From assembly GCF_019711355.1 (NCBI RefSeq), contig NZ_CP081297.1, forward strand, positions 2,439,001-2,503,000: a stretch of DNA of 64,000 nt. Reading direction: 5' to 3'. Source of the DNA: Qipengyuania psychrotolerans. GTDB taxonomy: Bacteria; Pseudomonadota; Alphaproteobacteria; Sphingomonadales; Sphingomonadaceae. The stretch's first letter is position 1. Each line of letters starts with the position of its first letter. Of the stretch, positions 10,685 through 18,603 are shown one piece after another. The notes beneath the pieces are model-generated. The model was not told the origin of the DNA. It ran no database searches and saw nothing but the letters and a program-made list of their open reading frames with translations. A program made the translations under genes and the position numbers.

Positions 10685-13095
10685 CACAGAAACTCGTGCT
10701 GAACCTCGCCCAGGTCTCGAAGGAAGATGTCGGAATTGTCGGCGGCAAGAATGCCTCGCTCGGCGAACTTATCCAGTCGCTCGTCCCCAAGGGAATTGCG
10801 GTCCCCGGCGGTTTCGCGACCAGTGCCAACGCCTTCCGGCTGTTTCTGGAGTTCAACGGGCTCAACGGAACCATCGCCGATCTCATCGCCGCATATGAGG
10901 GCGGCAAGGACGATTTGGCCAATACCGCCAAGGCAATCAGGAACGCCGTCACCGCGGGCGATTGGCCGGAAGAACTGCGCAGAGCAATTTGCGAAGCCTA
11001 TGCGCAGATGACCGAGCATGCAGGAGGACAAGAACCGGCGGTAGCCGTCCGCTCGAGCGCCACAGCCGAAGATCTCCCTGAAGCGAGCTTCGCGGGCCAG
11101 CAGGAGACATTCCTGAATATCACCGGCGAAGATGCCGTGCTCGATGCGTGCCGCCGCTGTTACGCATCGCTGTATACCGACCGGGCGATCACATACCGCG
11201 CAGCGCACGGCTTTGCCGAAGGGTCGGTTGCCCTTTCAGTAGGCGTGCAGCGAATGGTGCGCGCGGACCAGGCCTGTTCCGGCGTGATGTTCTCGATCGA
11301 TACGGAGACAGGTTTTCCCGACATGGTGCTGATCGACGGCGCGTGGGGGCTGGGCGAGAATATCGTGCAAGGGGCTGTGGATCCCGACGCATGGCAGGTC
11401 TTCAAACCGCTCCTCGACGATCCGGGTGTGAGCCCCATCGTGGCGCGGCGCCGCGGCAGCAAGGAAGTGAAAATGGTCTACGCGGCCGGGCCGCATCTTT
11501 CGACGCTCAGCATCGAGACAAGCAAGGACGAACGCGAGGCATTCGTACTGACCGACGCAGAAGTGCTCCAGCTGGCCCGCTGGGCAGTCCTGATCGAACA
11601 GCATTACGGATGCCCGATGGATATCGAATGGGCCAAGGACGGTCCGGACGGAGGTCTCTGCATTCTCCAGGCCCGGCCCGAAACAGTGCAGTCGCGCAAG
11701 GCGGCAGGTTCACTCAAGACCTATTCGCTTTCCAAGCAAGGCGACGAACTTGTCAGGGGCCTTGCCATTGGCGGGGCGGCGGCCAGCGGCGACGTATGCC
11801 TGATCAAAAGCGCTGCCGACATTGCCAATTTCGTCGACGGCTCTGTCCTGGTCACATCGACCACCGATCCGGATTGGGTGCCCGTGATGCAGCGCGCAGC
11901 GGCCATCGTCACCGACCACGGCGGCCGCACATCGCATGCCGCCATCGTCAGCCGCGAATTCGGCCTTCCCGCAGTCGTGGGAACGGGCGATGCGACAAAG
12001 GTGCTCCAATCGGGGCAGCAAGTGACTGTCAGCTGCATCGGCGGTGACGAGGGGATCGTCTATTCCGGCAAAGCCGCTGTCACAGTGGCCGAGGTGGATG
12101 TGACCGCGCTGCCCCGAACGCGCACCAAGATCATGCTCAATCTCGCCAACCCAGGCGCTGCGGGTCGCTGGTGGCAGCTGCCGAGCGACGGGGTCGGGCT
12201 CACGCGCATGGAATTCGTCATCGCCAACACCATCAAGGTCCACCCGATGGCGCTTGTGCACTTCTCCGAGCTCGAAGACACCGCCGCAAAGGCCGAGATC
12301 GAGCGTCTGACTGCGCGGTATGAAGACAAGCGCGATTACTTCATCGACCAGCTCGCGGAAGGACTCGCCCGGATTGCGGCAGTGCAATTCCCCCGGCCGG
12401 TCATCGTGCGCATGAGCGACTTCAAAACTAATGAATATGCCGGACTGATCGGCGGGGCAGCGTTTGAACCCATCGAGGAAAACCCCATGCTCGGCTTTCG
12501 GGGGGCCGCGCGTTATTACTCGCCCCAATACCGGGCCGGTTTCGCGCTGGAGTGCCAGGCGATCCGGCACCTGCGCGAAACCATGGGCTTTACCAATGTG
12601 GCCATCATGATCCCGTTTTGCCGCACGGTGGAAGAAGCTGACCGCGTGATCGAGACGATGCGCGATGAAGGGCTGGTGCGGGGCGAAAAAGATCTCGAGC
12701 TGTATATGATGTGCGAAATCCCGTCGAACGTGGTGCTCGCGGGAGATTTTGCCCAGCGGTTCGACGGCTTCTCGATCGGGAGCAACGACCTCACCCAGCT
12801 TACGCTTGGTATCGATCGCGATTCCGAATTGCTTGCCGACCAGTTCGACGCGGGCGATCCGGCTGTCGAATGGATGATCCGCCATGTCATCGAAGAGGCG
12901 CACCGACATGGCACGAAAGTGGGCCTGTGCGGACAGGCTCCGAGCGACGATCCTGCGTTCGCACGAATTCTGGTCGAATGCGGGATCGACTCTATCTCCG
13001 TCACTCCCGACAGTTTCGTGGCGGTCAAATCGCATGTCGCCGCTGCCGAGCAGGCGCTTGAGGCAGGCACCCCGGAGCTGGAGAAATGTCCATGA
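10681..13095 (+). CDS. ppsA: Phosphoenolpyruvate synthase
   Basis: Converts pyruvate, ATP and water to PEP, AMP and phosphate, allowing gluconeogenesis from three-carbon compounds. The 804 aa show all three expected parts. The N-terminal ATP-grasp region contains VRSSATAEDLPEASFAGQQET. The swivelling phosphohistidine domain has GGRTSHAAIVSREFG with the catalytic His near residue 419. The C-terminal PEP/pyruvate barrel has IGSNDLTQLTLGIDRDS and LCGQAPSDDPAF, with the catalytic Cys near 750. The length matches the family. The GTG start overlaps the preceding stop (GTGA), and the 3' end overlaps the sugar kinase by ten bases, so it sits in the middle of a tightly coupled operon. Its AMP product may matter beside the AMP-phosphorylase-type gene of the same cluster; that link is inference. 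Confidence 0.96.
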   Translation: MTQKLVLNLAQVSKEDVGIVGGKNASLGELIQSLVPKGIAVPGGFATSANAFRLFLEFNGLNGTIADLIAAYEGGKDDLANTAKAIRNAVTAGDWPEELRRAICEAYAQMTEHAGGQEPAVAVRSSATAEDLPEASFAGQQETFLNITGEDAVLDACRRCYASLYTDRAITYRAAHGFAEGSVALSVGVQRMVRADQACSGVMFSIDTETGFPDMVLIDGAWGLGENIVQGAVDPDAWQVFKPLLDDPGVSPIVARRRGSKEVKMVYAAGPHLSTLSIETSKDEREAFVLTDAEVLQLARWAVLIEQHYGCPMDIEWAKDGPDGGLCILQARPETVQSRKAAGSLKTYSLSKQGDELVRGLAIGGAAASGDVCLIKSAADIANFVDGSVLVTSTTDPDWVPVMQRAAAIVTDHGGRTSHAAIVSREFGLPAVVGTGDATKVLQSGQQVTVSCIGGDEGIVYSGKAAVTVAEVDVTALPRTRTKIMLNLANPGAAGRWWQLPSDGVGLTRMEFVIANTIKVHPMALVHFSELEDTAAKAEIERLTARYEDKRDYFIDQLAEGLARIAAVQFPRPVIVRMSDFKTNEYAGLIGGAAFEPIEENPMLGFRGAARYYSPQYRAGFALECQAIRHLRETMGFTNVAIMIPFCRTVEEADRVIETMRDEGLVRGEKDLELYMMCEIPSNVVLAGDFAQRFDGFSIGSNDLTQLTLGIDRDSELLADQFDAGDPAVEWMIRHVIEEAHRHGTKVGLCGQAPSDDPAFARILVECGIDSISVTPDSFVAVKSHVAAAEQALEAGTPELEKCP

Positions 13096-14018
13096 TGGAT
13101 ATCGGCACCCTGACACTCAACCCGACGCTCGACGTCGCTTGCGAGGTCGAGCAAGTCATTCCCATGCGCAAGATGCGGGCGCGGAACGAGCATTACGATC
13201 CCGGCGGCGGCGGCATCAATGTGGCACGGGTTTTCGTCCGCCTTGGCGGCAATGCTCGCTGCTATTACCTGTCCGGCGGTGCCACGGGAATTGCGCTCGA
13301 CGGTTTGCTCGACCTGCATCAACTTGTGCGCTCGCCGATCAGGATAGCAGGCGAAACCCGTGTCAGCACTGCTGTCCATGAACGCAGCACCGGCCAGGAA
13401 TTTCGCTTCGTGCCCGGCGGGCCCGAAGTGAAAGAAGCAGAGTGGCGCGAATGTCTGTCAAAGCTGGGGCAAGCGCGCCACGATTTCCTGGTCGCCAGCG
13501 GATCGCTGCCGCGCGGTGTACCGACCAATTTCTATGCACAAGTCGCAGCCATCGCGGCGGAAAATGGCATGCGATTTGTGCTCGACACCTCCGGCGAAGC
13601 GCTTGCTCAGGGGATCGCCGGCGGCAAGGTCTTCCTCGCGAAACCCAGTCTCGGCGAATTTCGCGCCCTGGTGGGCGGCGACCTGCCCGACGATACCGCA
13701 ATTGCAGAGGCAGCAACCGACCTGGTCCGGAGCGGCAAGGTCGAATACCTGGCGGTCACGATGGCGGAACGGGGCGCATTGCTGGCGAGCGCTGGCGGAT
13801 CGCTGCGGCTGCCTGCCATCACGGTTCAGACGAAAAGCGCGGTTGGTGCGGGCGACAGCTTTCTGGCGGCCATGGTCCACGCGCTATCCAGCGGCAAACC
13901 CGTGGACGAGGCCTTTCGATTTGGCCTTGCTGCAGGAGCGGCCGCCGTACTCACACCCGGCACCGACCTCTGCCGGGCAGATGACGTCAAACGCCTGTTT
14001 AATCGTTTATCGTCCTGA
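13086..14018 (+). CDS. PfkB-family sugar kinase, 1-phosphofructokinase-like
   Basis: A ribokinase/PfkB-fold kinase of 310 aa, likely phosphorylating a hexose phosphate such as fructose-1- or fructose-6-phosphate, or tagatose-6-phosphate. It starts with the subgroup's TLTLNPTLD, has the substrate loop GGGGINVARVFVRLGGNA near residues 38-57, and ends with the catalytic anion-hole motif SAVGAGDSFLAAMV near 251-264, with the catalytic Asp near 256. The ATG at 13086 overlaps the ppsA 3' end; two further ATGs follow within ten bases, so the exact start may shift by two or three residues. It is the last gene of the stress-protein/glucan-synthase/ppsA operon. Pairing a glycolytic-type kinase with PEP synthase suggests control at both ends of lower glycolysis. 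Substrate cannot be read from sequence. Confidence 0.88.
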   Translation: MSMMDIGTLTLNPTLDVACEVEQVIPMRKMRARNEHYDPGGGGINVARVFVRLGGNARCYYLSGGATGIALDGLLDLHQLVRSPIRIAGETRVSTAVHERSTGQEFRFVPGGPEVKEAEWRECLSKLGQARHDFLVASGSLPRGVPTNFYAQVAAIAAENGMRFVLDTSGEALAQGIAGGKVFLAKPSLGEFRALVGGDLPDDTAIAEAATDLVRSGKVEYLAVTMAERGALLASAGGSLRLPAITVQTKSAVGAGDSFLAAMVHALSSGKPVDEAFRFGLAAGAAAVLTPGTDLCRADDVKRLFNRLSS

Positions 14019-14101
14019 AGGGATCGGTATTGCGAGGGGCTAACCGTCTTAAGGGTATCTACGCATACCGCAGTTCTGCTGGCGCGACCTAACCTGCAGA
14101 C

Positions 14102-14677
14102 ATGCGGTGTATTCTCGTTCTCAACGGTCATCCCCACAACGATGCGGATCACTATGTCCACGCTCTGGCCTCGGCATATGCCGCCAGCGCAAGTGAGCGC
14201 CACGAGGTGAGGCGGGTTGATCTCGCAAAGCTCGACTTTCCGATCCTGAGGAACCCGGCAGACTGGATTTCAGGGGAACTGCCCGAAGGACTGAAAGAAG
14301 CGATGGATGCACTCATCTGGGCTGACCATGTCGTGATACTCTACCCGCTCTGGATGGGTGAGATGCCCGCCCTGCTCAAGGCAATGCTGGAACAGTTGGC
14401 GCGGCCTGGCATCGCGATCGAGCGGCTGGAAAACGGCAGCTACAAGAAGCTGCTGAAGGGCAAGTCCGGCCGCCTTATCGTCACCATGGGGATGCCGTCA
14501 CGTATCTATTCCGTCTGGTTCCGCGCCCATAGCGTGAAAAGCCTGAAACGCAGTATCCTGGGATTTGCAGGCATTTCGCCGGTCAAGGTTTCGCTTGTCG
14601 GGAACGTGGAAGGCAGCTCGGCACACCGCAAAAAATGGCTGCGCAAGGTCGAAAGGCTCGGCTGGCGAGGTAGCTGA
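14102..14677 (+). CDS. Flavodoxin-fold NAD(P)H-dependent oxidoreductase
   Basis: A 191-aa flavodoxin-like oxidoreductase of the NAD(P)H:quinone reductase / KefF-type family, expected to bind FMN or FAD and reduce quinones or similar acceptors in the cytoplasm. The N-terminal strand and phosphate loop read ILVLNGHPHNDA, and the conserved flavin-contact stretch near residues 70-95 reads ADHVVILYPLWMGEMPALLK. The length is normal. It sits 83 bases after the PfkB kinase on the same strand, with the inverted motif GGGTATCTACG at 14053-14063 upstream. It converges on the phosphoribosyltransferase 23 bases downstream. Members of this family often counter redox or electrophile stress, which suits the cluster; the substrate is unknown. 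Confidence 0.85.
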   Translation: MRCILVLNGHPHNDADHYVHALASAYAASASERHEVRRVDLAKLDFPILRNPADWISGELPEGLKEAMDALIWADHVVILYPLWMGEMPALLKAMLEQLARPGIAIERLENGSYKKLLKGKSGRLIVTMGMPSRIYSVWFRAHSVKSLKRSILGFAGISPVKVSLVGNVEGSSAHRKKWLRKVERLGWRGS

Positions 14678-14700
14678 CTGCGCTACCCACGGCGCGCCGT

Positions 14701-15381
14701 CTAGCCCATGCGGTCGGCGTGATCCTCAATATCGAGGCGGGCGTCCTCCAGAAGCCGGATAACCTCATCGTCGCTTGTCTGGCCGAAGTCCCGGTAATGC
14801 GCACCTACCGCGTGGAATGGTTCGGGCATCAAGAGGCAGACTACGTCGTCGCACAGGCCGCGCAAACTGTTCAAGGAATCGCGCGGTGCCACCGGAACGG
14901 CAAGGATAATTCGGGAAGGGCCAGCCTTGGCCAGCGCCTGAAGCGCAACCATCGCAGTGCTCCCCGTCGCTATCCCGTCATCGATCACGACGACCGTCCG
15001 CCCCTTGACCGGAACCGGCGGACCACTCCGGTAGGCCTCCCGCCGGCGTTCGATGACGCCGAGTTCGCGTGCAACCTCGCGCTCGATATATGCACGGTCG
15101 GCCCCCACCATGCGTGCAGCTGCTTCGTTGATGACGGTCTGCATTGCAGAGCCATCGACAACGGCGCCAATCCCGTATTCCTTGTGTCCCGGCGCACCGA
15201 TTTTGCGAACCAGGATGACGTCTAGCGGGGCGCCAAGAGCCTTTGCGACCTCGTAGCCAACCGGGACACCTCCGCGCGGAAGCGCCAGAACGACCGGGTC
15301 GGCCAGCTTCATGTCGACGAGTGCGCGACCGAGGGCCTTTCCAGCCTCGGCCCGGTTCTGGAACAGGAGATTCCGGATCAC
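14701..15381 (-). CDS. PRT-family phosphoribosyltransferase
   Basis: A type I phosphoribosyltransferase-fold protein of 226 aa. The PRPP-binding motif is clear at about residues 127-142 (RTVVVIDDGIATGSTA), with the acidic pair followed by the glycine/threonine loop. An N-terminal LPRGGVPVGYEVA and KIGAPGHKEYGIGAV resemble the ComF-like/uncharacterised PRTase branch often found beside or fused to dienelactone-hydrolase domains. Its start overlaps the stop of that hydrolase by four bases, so the two are coupled; here they are separate proteins. Being in the same cluster as a PRPP-synthetase-like protein suggests use of PRPP, but the acceptor base or other substrate is not known. Last gene of the leftward crp-ereA-hydrolase set. 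Confidence 0.85.
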   Translation of the reverse strand: MIRNLLFQNRAEAGKALGRALVDMKLADPVVLALPRGGVPVGYEVAKALGAPLDVILVRKIGAPGHKEYGIGAVVDGSAMQTVINEAAARMVGADRAYIEREVARELGVIERRREAYRSGPPVPVKGRTVVVIDDGIATGSTAMVALQALAKAGPSRIILAVPVAPRDSLNSLRGLCDDVVCLLMPEPFHAVGAHYRDFGQTSDDEVIRLLEDARLDIEDHADRMG

Positions 15382-16034
15382 GGCACCACTCCTCGGAAGT
15401 GGGTACGAAACCAGTCCCCGGCGAGTTCGACAACCTCGTCGAGCGTACCGGTTTCCTCGAACAGGTGGGTGGCCCCCGGCACTATGGCAATCTCATGGAC
15501 GCAGCCAAGCGCCCCGGCGGCCAATCGGTTCAGCGTGATGACCGGCTCGTCGAGCGAACCGACGATGAGCAAGGTCGGCGCCTTCACTGCCGCGAGCGCC
15601 GATCTTCCCGCAAGATCCGGGCGGCCTCCGCGGGAAACGACTGATACGATACGCTCATCACCCGCAGCTGCCCGCAGCGCTGCGCCAGCGCCGGTGCTGG
15701 ACCCGAAATATGCCGGTTTGAGTAAACGTGTTTCCTCGAACTGCGATGCCCAGTCCGTTGCCCTGCGAAGACGCGATGCCAACAGGGATATGTCGAATAC
15801 ATTACGGCGATCGGTTTCCTCTGCCGGCGAAAGAAGGTCGAGCAGCAGCGTTGCCAGCTTGGCGTCCCGCAGGCGCTGTGCGACATAGCCATTGCGCGGG
15901 CTTAGCCTGCCGCTGCCGCTGCCATGAGCGAAGATCACGAGGCCCAGCGCATCGACCGGTACGCCAAGTATGGCGTGCAGGGGAGGTTCGCCGGGCAATA
16001 TCACTTCGTGTGTATCTTGGACCGAATGTTCCAT
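15378..16034 (-). CDS. Dienelactone hydrolase-like alpha/beta hydrolase
   Basis: A 218-aa alpha/beta hydrolase. An oxyanion-hole stretch FAHGSGSGRLSPRN is followed by the nucleophile elbow FGSSTGAGAA (serine near residue 113), an acid in VGSLDEP near 162, and a histidine in GATHLFEE near 187, giving a complete triad. It belongs to the branch found together with PRT-family phosphoribosyltransferases and overlaps that gene's start by four bases (15378-15381). It lies 13 bases after the erythromycin-esterase-family gene, so the three are likely co-transcribed. In some other bacteria the hydrolase and PRTase are one polypeptide, which supports a joint function. The substrate is unknown, and annotation as an actual dienelactone hydrolase would be over-reading. 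Confidence 0.82.
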   Translation of the reverse strand: MEHSVQDTHEVILPGEPPLHAILGVPVDALGLVIFAHGSGSGRLSPRNGYVAQRLRDAKLATLLLDLLSPAEETDRRNVFDISLLASRLRRATDWASQFEETRLLKPAYFGSSTGAGAALRAAAGDERIVSVVSRGGRPDLAGRSALAAVKAPTLLIVGSLDEPVITLNRLAAGALGCVHEIAIVPGATHLFEETGTLDEVVELAGDWFRTHFRGVVP

Positions 16035-16047
16035 AATTCGTTCTCGC

Positions 16048-17376
16048 TCAAAGTCCGAATGGCCATATCTCGGGGGCGCCGTGCGGGCGCTCGGGGCCCA
16101 GCGGCGTCACGGCGCGGGTGTCTTCAAACCAGACGAAAGCATCGAATTGCTCGCCCAGTACCGATTCGAAGTAATGGCTGAGGAATTCGCTTTGCGGCCG
16201 ATAAACGACCCCTACCGCGCGTTCCAACATGGTCCGGGATAACGCAGCCTTCAGCGAGCTGTCATCGCTGCGACGCCAATCGAGCAGGCACCGCATCGAA
16301 CCGATCGCGCGGAAAGCCCCTTCCCAGCTGTCGTCGCGTGCCGGCCGCAATTGCATGACTTCCATTGACGCACCCCAGTCCGACGCCGCAGCAACGGTCC
16401 CGCGATCTGTCCCGAAACCGATCAGGACTGCCCCGTCGCCATAAGCGGCGCGGACCAGCTCACCGATGTTGAATTCCCCGCGCCAGCCCATCGATGTCGC
16501 TGCCGCATTGCCGACGTGCGAATTGTGCGCCCAGACAATGGCGCGAGCATCGTGGTGATGGGCCATCAACGCCTGAAGCGTTTCAAACATGTGCCGATCG
16601 CGCAGATTCCAGCTTTCGGCAGCACCGCGGTAGATCGAGCGATAATATTGCTCCGCCGCGCGCACGATCCGCGCATTGCGCTCTGCATCGAAGAAGGCCT
16701 CACCGTCCTGCGCGATCCAGTCCATCCGCCGGTCGAGGAGTTCGCGGAGTTGTTCCACCACCGCATCCTCACACGCTCCGGCCAGCCCGCCTCTCTCGAC
16801 CGCGTGGCCATAAAGCTGCGGTTCGTCCTGCCAGGGCGTTATGCAGCCATAACGCCGACGCGCCCTCTCGGCCGCTGATGGATCGCGGCGCTCCAGATAA
16901 TCGATGACAGCATGGATGGATTCGCTGAGGCTGTAGACATCGAGACCGCGCAGGCTGACCCGCTTTTCCTCGGGCAGGTCCGCATTGTGGCCCCGCAGCC
17001 AGTCGATGAAACCGACCATCTCCTCGTTACGCCACATCCAGGTTGGAAAACGGACGAACGGTTCGCCCAGACGCGGACGCGGGCCGCGCAAGCGGACATA
17101 GTCGTCCAGTCGCGCGATGTCGGGCCAGTCCCCTTCGACAGCGACGATCGAGAAGCCGTGGTGCTCGATAAGCCTGCGCGAAATAGCTGCGCGCGCAGTA
17201 TAGAATTCATGCGTTCCGTGTGTCGCCTCCCCCAACAGGACGAGGCGCGCGTCCGCATAGCGGTCGAACTGAGCGCCGAACGCCATACTGTCAGGTGACG
17301 GGAGGTTCTCAACGTGCGCGCGCAACGATGCGGCGATGTCTGCTTTTGTGGGAAGATCAGATTGATGGATCGTCAT
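16048..17376 (-). CDS. Erythromycin esterase-family (EreA-like) protein
   Basis: A 442-aa protein of the erythromycin-esterase/succinoglycan-biosynthesis family. Diagnostic motifs are GEATHGTHEFY near residues 48-58, VEGDWPDIARLDDYVR near 82, and WAHNSHVGN near 283, with the catalytic-type His and Glu residues in place. It has no signal peptide, so it is probably cytoplasmic. It follows the Crp/Fnr gene by 143 bases and precedes the hydrolase by 13. Chromosomal members next to phosphoribosyltransferase and hydrolase genes are common in proteobacteria and are not known macrolide-resistance genes, so a resistance call is not justified. True substrate unknown. The ATG at 17376 is the only reasonable start. 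Confidence 0.86.
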   Translation of the reverse strand: MTIHQSDLPTKADIAASLRAHVENLPSPDSMAFGAQFDRYADARLVLLGEATHGTHEFYTARAAISRRLIEHHGFSIVAVEGDWPDIARLDDYVRLRGPRPRLGEPFVRFPTWMWRNEEMVGFIDWLRGHNADLPEEKRVSLRGLDVYSLSESIHAVIDYLERRDPSAAERARRRYGCITPWQDEPQLYGHAVERGGLAGACEDAVVEQLRELLDRRMDWIAQDGEAFFDAERNARIVRAAEQYYRSIYRGAAESWNLRDRHMFETLQALMAHHHDARAIVWAHNSHVGNAAATSMGWRGEFNIGELVRAAYGDGAVLIGFGTDRGTVAAASDWGASMEVMQLRPARDDSWEGAFRAIGSMRCLLDWRRSDDSSLKAALSRTMLERAVGVVYRPQSEFLSHYFESVLGEQFDAFVWFEDTRAVTPLGPERPHGAPEIWPFGL

Positions 17377-17519
17377 GCCATATCCGTTTGCTCAACTCGC
17401 TTGGTCAAATCCCTCGGGACAGAAGCCTAGGGCCAAATTCACGCCAAGTTTGATCATCGGTTCGCCCGGCATCCATACGTAGTGTTCCGCAAGAAATGGT
17501 CAGCTGAGCCGGACGCGCG

Positions 17520-18152
17520 CTAGTTATGGATGCCCTCCGCGAGCATCTCCAGCCGCCCCGGATGGAGCACTGCAAACCGGTCCCTGCGCGGCATGGCGAT
17601 CACTTTCAGCTCGCGCAGGTGCCGCAGATTTCGGCAGACCGTTTCCGGCGAAGTCGCCAGGTAGGATGCGATGTCGGTCTGCGGCAATTCAAGCGCGCAC
17701 AACCCCTCTGGTGAGGGCAGGCGGTGGGTCAGGGCGATCAGAAAAGCAGACAGTCTGGCCAGCGCAGTTACCCGCCCAAGAACCAGGCCGCGTGCGATGA
17801 ATGCCTTCTCTTCCTGCCAGACGGCATTCAGGATAGATTTCTCTTGCTGGCACGTCTGCGCCAATTGGGCCTGCCAGCCGGTCGACGAGTACTTGGTATG
17901 GATGATATCCGTCACGGCCTCGGCTGAAAACCGGTGCTCGTCAGCCAGGGGCAAGCCGAACACATCGCCAGGGAAAAAGAACGCGAGGACCTGGCGATCC
18001 CCTTCATACGAGGTTGCAACTGCACGCGCGACGCCTCGCCTTACCTCGAACAGATGCTCGCAAGGCTCTCCCCGAAGGAAGAGTATTTCTCCGGCACGGG
18101 CGGGCATCCCGATCGCACGATCGAATTGCAGATTGTTGCTCATCATCTGCAT
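17520..18152 (-). CDS. Crp/Fnr-family transcriptional regulator (FixK-like)
   Basis: A 210-aa regulator with a cyclic-nucleotide-binding-type beta-roll (about residues 15-110), a long dimer helix and a C-terminal winged helix (about 150-205). The recognition helix reads SPETVCRNLRHL, close to the E-x-x-S-R of FNR and FixK but with Cys replacing Ser. There is no N-terminal cysteine cluster like that of FNR, so direct oxygen sensing by an iron-sulfur cluster is unlikely; it more resembles FixK/NnrR-type proteins controlled through their own expression or another ligand. Its promoter region carries a perfect TTGA-N6-TCAA palindrome, suggesting autoregulation or control by a sister protein. It is the natural candidate regulator for the surrounding stress genes. 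Three ATGs lie close together (18152, 18146, 18143). Confidence 0.9.
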   Translation of the reverse strand: MQMMSNNLQFDRAIGMPARAGEILFLRGEPCEHLFEVRRGVARAVATSYEGDRQVLAFFFPGDVFGLPLADEHRFSAEAVTDIIHTKYSSTGWQAQLAQTCQQEKSILNAVWQEEKAFIARGLVLGRVTALARLSAFLIALTHRLPSPEGLCALELPQTDIASYLATSPETVCRNLRHLRELKVIAMPRRDRFAVLHPGRLEMLAEGIHN

Positions 18153-18220
18153 TGGCCCGCACGCTCCGTAATTGCTGAAGCAATGGAGGTAGTGCGAGAC
18201 CGGCTCGGGCGAGATCGGTA

Positions 18221-18264
18221 ATTGTACCTAATACCGTTTCGCGTCGGAACTTGACGATCGTCAA
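18221..18264 (-). promoter_or_regulatory. FixK/FNR-type box with -10 element upstream of the Crp/Fnr gene
   Basis: TTGACGATCGTCAA at 18251-18264 is a perfect 14-base palindrome matching the FixK/FNR consensus TTGA-N6-TCAA. On the minus strand a -10-like TACAAT follows (18226-18221), separated by 24 bases. This puts the box centre about 42-44 bases upstream of the expected transcription start, close to the -41.5 typical of class II activation. The regulator's start codon is about 70 bases further on. The site is read directly from sequence; its occupancy is inferred. Confidence 0.7.
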
Positions 18265-18471
18265 GTTGGCCCCTCGCATGGCTGCTAGAACAGGATTGTC
18301 GAATGGGGAGTGAGCGAAAGCGAACGCTGAACCATTCGGATAAGGCTCGCGGTAATCTGCGCATGACACTGCTGGAAGGTAGTGAATACAGCAAAGAATT
18401 GCCGCGGGCCGATTTGCGTCTGCACCATCGAAATTCGACCTGCAGCCTGATGCTCCCAGCGAGTAAGCGAT
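18265..18471. other. Gene-free stretch between the Crp/Fnr promoter and the prs-operon terminator
   Basis: The interval between the Crp/Fnr start (18152) and the stop of the PRPP-synthetase gene (18604) is about 450 bases. Apart from the palindromic box with its -10 and the terminator, I see no open frame with coding-like codon use and no further repeat. It is probably upstream leader and spacer DNA. Confidence 0.5.
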
Positions 18472-18499
18472 AAAAAAGAGGCGGCTCGGAAGCCGCCTC
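18472..18499 (-). terminator. Rho-independent terminator of the RNase/phosphorylase/prs operon
   Basis: A nine-base-pair stem (GAGGCGGCT at 18478-18486 with AGCCGCCTC at 18491-18499) closes a four-base loop and is followed on the minus strand by six T residues (A-run at 18472-18477). It lies about 105 bases after the PRPP-synthetase-like stop and separates that operon from the Crp/Fnr promoter. Confidence 0.85.
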
Positions 18500-18603
18500 T
18501 CAAGTTCGCCAAGTGAATGGCTTCGGGTCGCAGTGGGATAAGTCGGCCTATTCGCGTCACAGCTGAATCAGGAATTGTACGTAATGGGTCATCCAAAACG
18601 TCT

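Noticed and set aside
16048..17376. Macrolide resistance gene (erythromycin esterase)
   Set aside because: Only broad family similarity; the context is a metabolic stress cluster without mobile elements, and chromosomal members of this family are not generally resistance genes.
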